A stretch of DNA of 64,000 nt, from contig BSQZ01000050.1 in NCBI GenBank assembly GCA_033239005.1, positions 4,502,501 through 4,566,500 on the forward strand, read 5' to 3'. This document shows, piece by piece, positions 60,402 to 64,000 of this stretch (position 1 is its first letter; each line of letters starts with the position of its first letter). The translations under genes were made by a program, and so were the position numbers. Source of the DNA: Lamellibrachia satsuma (lineage: Eukaryota; Annelida; Polychaeta; Sabellida; Siboglinidae). A model generated the notes under the pieces. The model was not told where the DNA came from and searched no databases. It was given only the letters and a program-made list of their open reading frames with translations.

Positions 60402-60715
<314 letters not shown>

Positions 60716-60793
<78 letters not shown>
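60716..60793. repeat. (TA)n microsatellite
   Basis: About 78 bp of TA. Confidence 0.95.
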
Positions 60794-60798
<5 letters not shown>

Positions 60799-60983
60799 AC
60801 CACCACTCCTGGCAGATAAACCTGTTGAAACATGGAACTTTCAGTTTTCCCATGTCATGTAGGCTGAATCATGAGCACTGTCCCACGTCTTGGTCATATG
60901 ATATCATATGATATTCTGCTCTCATAGTGGAATTTGTGTTATGACAACTGTTATGTCAGCATATCCTTCACTGTGTCTTGCAG

Positions 60984-61183
60984 GGAGCTGGAATGGTTTC
61001 CTTTTACATGATGTCTGGGAGAACACATCCGTATGATGCTGCTCGTCACTCGGACATAGAAAGGAACATTGTTAATGACAACCCAGACTTGTCAACTGTG
61101 CACGACCCTGTTGCAGTAGACTTTGTGCAGACAATGCTGGCTGCCAACCCAGCTGACAGGCCATCCGCTGATGTTCTGCTCAA
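60984..61183 (+). CDS. Host protein kinase, C-lobe exon
   Basis: Between TGTCTTGCAG and GTAAGG. GAGMVSFYMMSGRTHPYD is the helix-F region of an IRE1-like kinase (normally preceded by an SD motif) and LAANPADRPSADVLLK is subdomain XI with its conserved Arg. Starts in phase 0. The preceding exon, which should carry the APE motif, was not found. Confidence 0.8.
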
Positions 61184-61815
61184 GTAAGGACATAGGTCTT
61201 GTTATCATTTACTCATGTAGTTGACAGGCCGTCCACTGATGTTCTGCTGAAGTAAGGACATAGGTCTTGTTGTCATTAACTCATGTAGTTGACAGGCCGT
61301 CCACTGATGTTCTCCTGGAGTAAGAACATATGTCTTGTTGTCATTAACGCATGTAGTTGACATACCGTCCACTGATGTTCTGCTCAAGTAAGGACATAGA
61401 TCTTGTTGTTATTAACTCATGTAGTTGACAGACCGTCCACTGATATTTTGCTCAAGTAAGGACACATGTCTTGTTGTCATCTACTCATGTAGTTGACAGA
61501 TGGTCCACTGATGTTCTGCTCAAGTAAAGACAGGTCTTGTTGTCATTAACCCATGTAGTTGACAGGCCATCGACTGATGTTCTGCTTAAGTAAGGACTTA
61601 GGTCTTGTTGTCATTAACTCATGTAGTTAACAGGCCATCGACAGATGTTCTGCTCAAGTACGGACATAGGCCTTGAAGTAAGGACATTGGTCTTATTGTC
61701 ATTAACTCATGTAGTTGATATACCAACAATTGATGTTCTGCAGAAGTAATGACATAGGTATTGTTGTCATTAACTCATGTAGTTGACAGGCCGTCTGCTG
61801 ATGTTCTGCTGAAGG
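61155..61815 (+). repeat. Tandem array of exon end plus 5' splice site
   Basis: The ~65-bp unit GACAGGCCGTCC..TGATGTTCTGCT.AAGTAAGGACATAGG followed by TCTTGTTGTCATTAACTCATGTAGTT occurs about nine times after the genuine exon end. Most units keep the DRPS.DVLLK coding part and a GTAAGG donor. Confidence 0.88.
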
Positions 61816-61829
61816 AAGGACGTAGTTGG

Positions 61830-62110
61830 GACTGTTGTAGTCATATAAAAGGTTTTAGTTATGACATTGGGAAAGTTGATTTATTGACATTAGTTCCTAT
61901 AAAAAGTTGTTGATTTAACACACATCTGTCATCGTTATTTGTAAAAATTTTGCTGTTTTGGCACTACAGTCATTGTGAAGTAATGTAAAATTAAATAAAA
62001 TTTTCAATTTCTTAATGATATTAAAATATCAATAGAAATGTGTGTAATGTTTCAAATGTTTAATATTATCTGCGGTATTTTGATTATTTTTACATGATTC
62101 AATTGCCATT
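61830..62110. other. Unassigned AT-rich sequence
   Basis: Nothing recognised. Confidence 0.35.
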
Positions 62111-62119
62111 TCTAACTGT

Positions 62120-63640
62120 TACAATATACCTTTTTAGAGGGTCTGCACATCTGTTGAGATATACACAAGTTTAACCGAATGTTGGGCCAACATAGACATA
62201 ACATATGCTGAATTAGGACCGACAGGATATGTAATGTTTAGGAGAGATCGAATAGAAAGAAGGGGAGGTGGAGTTATTTTATATGTTAAAGAATCTATTC
62301 AGGCTGATAGAATTAAATTAGAAAGGGAAACAAATTGCGATGAAGCTGTTTGGTGCAAAATAGTTACATGAAATTCAAAATTAACTATTGAATTGTTTAC
62401 CGAAGTCCAAACATAATAAGGATAACACAAAAATATAAAATGTTGTAAAGGAAGTGAGTAAAGGGGAATGTATCATATTGGGAGATTTTAACCATGGACA
62501 CATACAATGGAAATCTCTAGAGAGCACAGGCGTGAGGACCAACAATTTCTATTTTTTATTCAGGATAACTTCCTTACTCAGCATGTGCTATAACCAACCA
62601 GGGCAGATAATGTATTAGATATAGTTTTGTCATCACAAAAAGAATTAGTGGACCGTTGGGTAACAGCAACCATAATCAAATACATTTTGACATCAATGTA
62701 AAATCAGAAAGTAAAAATAAAAAACGTACAGGAGAAACTTCCACAAAGGTAACTATAAACATATGAGAAAATACTTAGCAAAGCTAGATTGGAATAACTT
62801 GCTGATGAATAATACTGCAATTGAATGTTGGAATATTCTAAAATATGAAATTGAGAGTATCATCGATCAATTTGTTCCCTTGAAAAAACCAAGGAAAACG
62901 ATCTACAAAGAAACACTTGCCAAAAAAAGCTATTAGAAAAATAGTGTTCAAGCAAACTATGTGGAGGGTTTATAGGCATACCAGACATACCATGACTATT
63001 TAGGACTGTTACTTGTAACTCCAGAAATGGTAGCTAGGAAAATAAAGGCAATGAAGGATAATAAATCACCAGGAGTGGATGGTATTCCTCCAAAACTACT
63101 AATGGAAACAGTAGAACAAATCAGTATACCACTTGCAAGAGTGTTCAACTTGTCATTAAAAGAGGGAGTTGTTCCTTTTGAATGGAAATAAGCAAACATC
63201 ATACCATTATTTAAAAAGGGTTCGAGAAATAAGTCAGAGAATTACAGACCAGTGAGTTTAACATCGGTGATTTGTAAATTATTAGGAAGGTTAATTAAAA
63301 ACCACATGGTGGACTTCCTTGTTAGGCATAAATTATTAAAAGCGAGATCATGCTTAACAAATATGTTATGTTTTTTGGAAGAAATCACTAAGTAGATACT
63401 ATCTACTTAGATTTTCAGAAGGCTTTTGACAAAGTGCCACATCAAAGATTACTACTTAAATTAAAAGTCCATGGTATCGGGGATGGAATAATTGACTGGA
63501 TGGAACAATGGCTGAATTATTGTGTTTTTCCAGACATCCGTATGTGTGGAATGATAAAAGACGATACAACTTTTTGGCCACTGTTGGTGATGAACCTGAA
63601 GTTGCAACATGGTGAGTAATTTCCTGCTGATGGAAATGAA
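62120..63640 (+). mobile_element. CR1-like LINE relic (endonuclease and RT pieces)
   Basis: Endonuclease pieces (RRGGGVILYVKESIQ, then GDFNHGHIQW near 62480) are followed by RT pieces (KDNKSPGVDGIPPKLL near 63055, NYRPVSLTSVICKLL, LDFQKAFDKVPHQRLL near 63410). Many stops, frame changes and a deletion before the catalytic YADD region. Same family as 11545-13645. Confidence 0.8.
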
Positions 63641-64000
63641 AGTTCTGAAGAAATTTGTTTAAAAACATTAATGTAATTTATACCTTTCCAACTGTTATTT
63701 CTAACCTACTTGTCACTTGTATTGTGCCTCGTTTTGGTGCAAGGAGCAACATATTTATATTTTATTAGTACAGTATGTGTTTTGGTAATCAAGTTATTTT
63801 ATATCAATGGTTCTGTTACTGTTACTTTTTTATAATTTATAGTCTTTAATTAATAGTTTAATTTTTTTTCTTATTTAGCTTTTTATTCTATTTGTTATTG
63901 CACACATATTTATGCTATTTTAATTTTTTGTTATATGTAATTATATTATATGCAATTAGTCTTTATATGTATTAGTTTTACATGTAATTTGTTTATATTA
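63641..64000. other. Unassigned AT-rich sequence
   Basis: No gene or RNA recognised to the window end. Confidence 0.4.

Overview
The window is invertebrate-type metazoan genomic DNA. It is AT-rich and intron-bearing, crowded with long microsatellites, minisatellites and non-LTR retrotransposon copies. I cannot name the species; the mix of CR1/L2-like LINEs, Gypsy relics, a Polinton and a ZU5/kinase gene would fit a lophotrochozoan or another marine invertebrate. | The centrepiece is one complete Polinton/Maverick (adintovirus-like) DNA element at 24294-42173 (17,880 bp). It has 167-bp terminal inverted repeats and is flanked on both sides by the 6-bp target duplication TACATA. Its minus strand carries a tightly packed cassette read from right to left: protein-primed PolB (three N-terminal zinc fingers), FtsK/HerA-type packaging ATPase, a pX-like basic protein, an unassigned 271-aa protein, a 53-aa membrane protein, integrase with chromodomain, a 110-aa membrane protein, penton, a pVI/pX-like basic protein, major capsid and adenain-like protease. 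Adjacent genes overlap or nearly abut. | The right arm (36.3-42.0 kb) is the least explained part. A duplicated TATA/CCAAT promoter drives PolB. Beyond it lie minus-strand ORFs that include an RPA-like OB-fold/zinc-ribbon protein continuing past one in-frame TAG into a helical domain, and a proline/serine-rich basic ORF. On the plus strand, under a divergent promoter, is a gene that appears to be spliced (exons 40287-40372 and 40799-41327) and encodes a duplicated 48-residue module. Two long perfect hairpins sit at stop codons there, and the 3' regions of both minus-strand units share a repeated motif ahead of AATAAA. | Three single-base losses interrupt PolB (two) and the major capsid gene (one), two of them in 5-base homopolymers. 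Since the TIRs are about 97% identical, these could be recent decay or consensus errors. Degraded pieces of an older penton gene lie on both sides of the element. | Left flank (1-24 kb): fragments of at least three LINE families, a Gypsy gag-pro relic, a 4.3-kb 50-bp satellite with two orientation switches, and 24-, 44- and 47-bp minisatellites. Right flank (42.2-64 kb): exons of a ZU5-domain/multi-pass membrane gene followed by exons of an IRE1-like protein kinase, consistent in phase and possibly one receptor-kinase locus. A nearly full-length PHD-finger LINE (56.4-60.4 kb) sits in a kinase intron, and a tandem array has copied the last kinase exon end with its 5' splice site about nine times. 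A degraded LINE closes the window.
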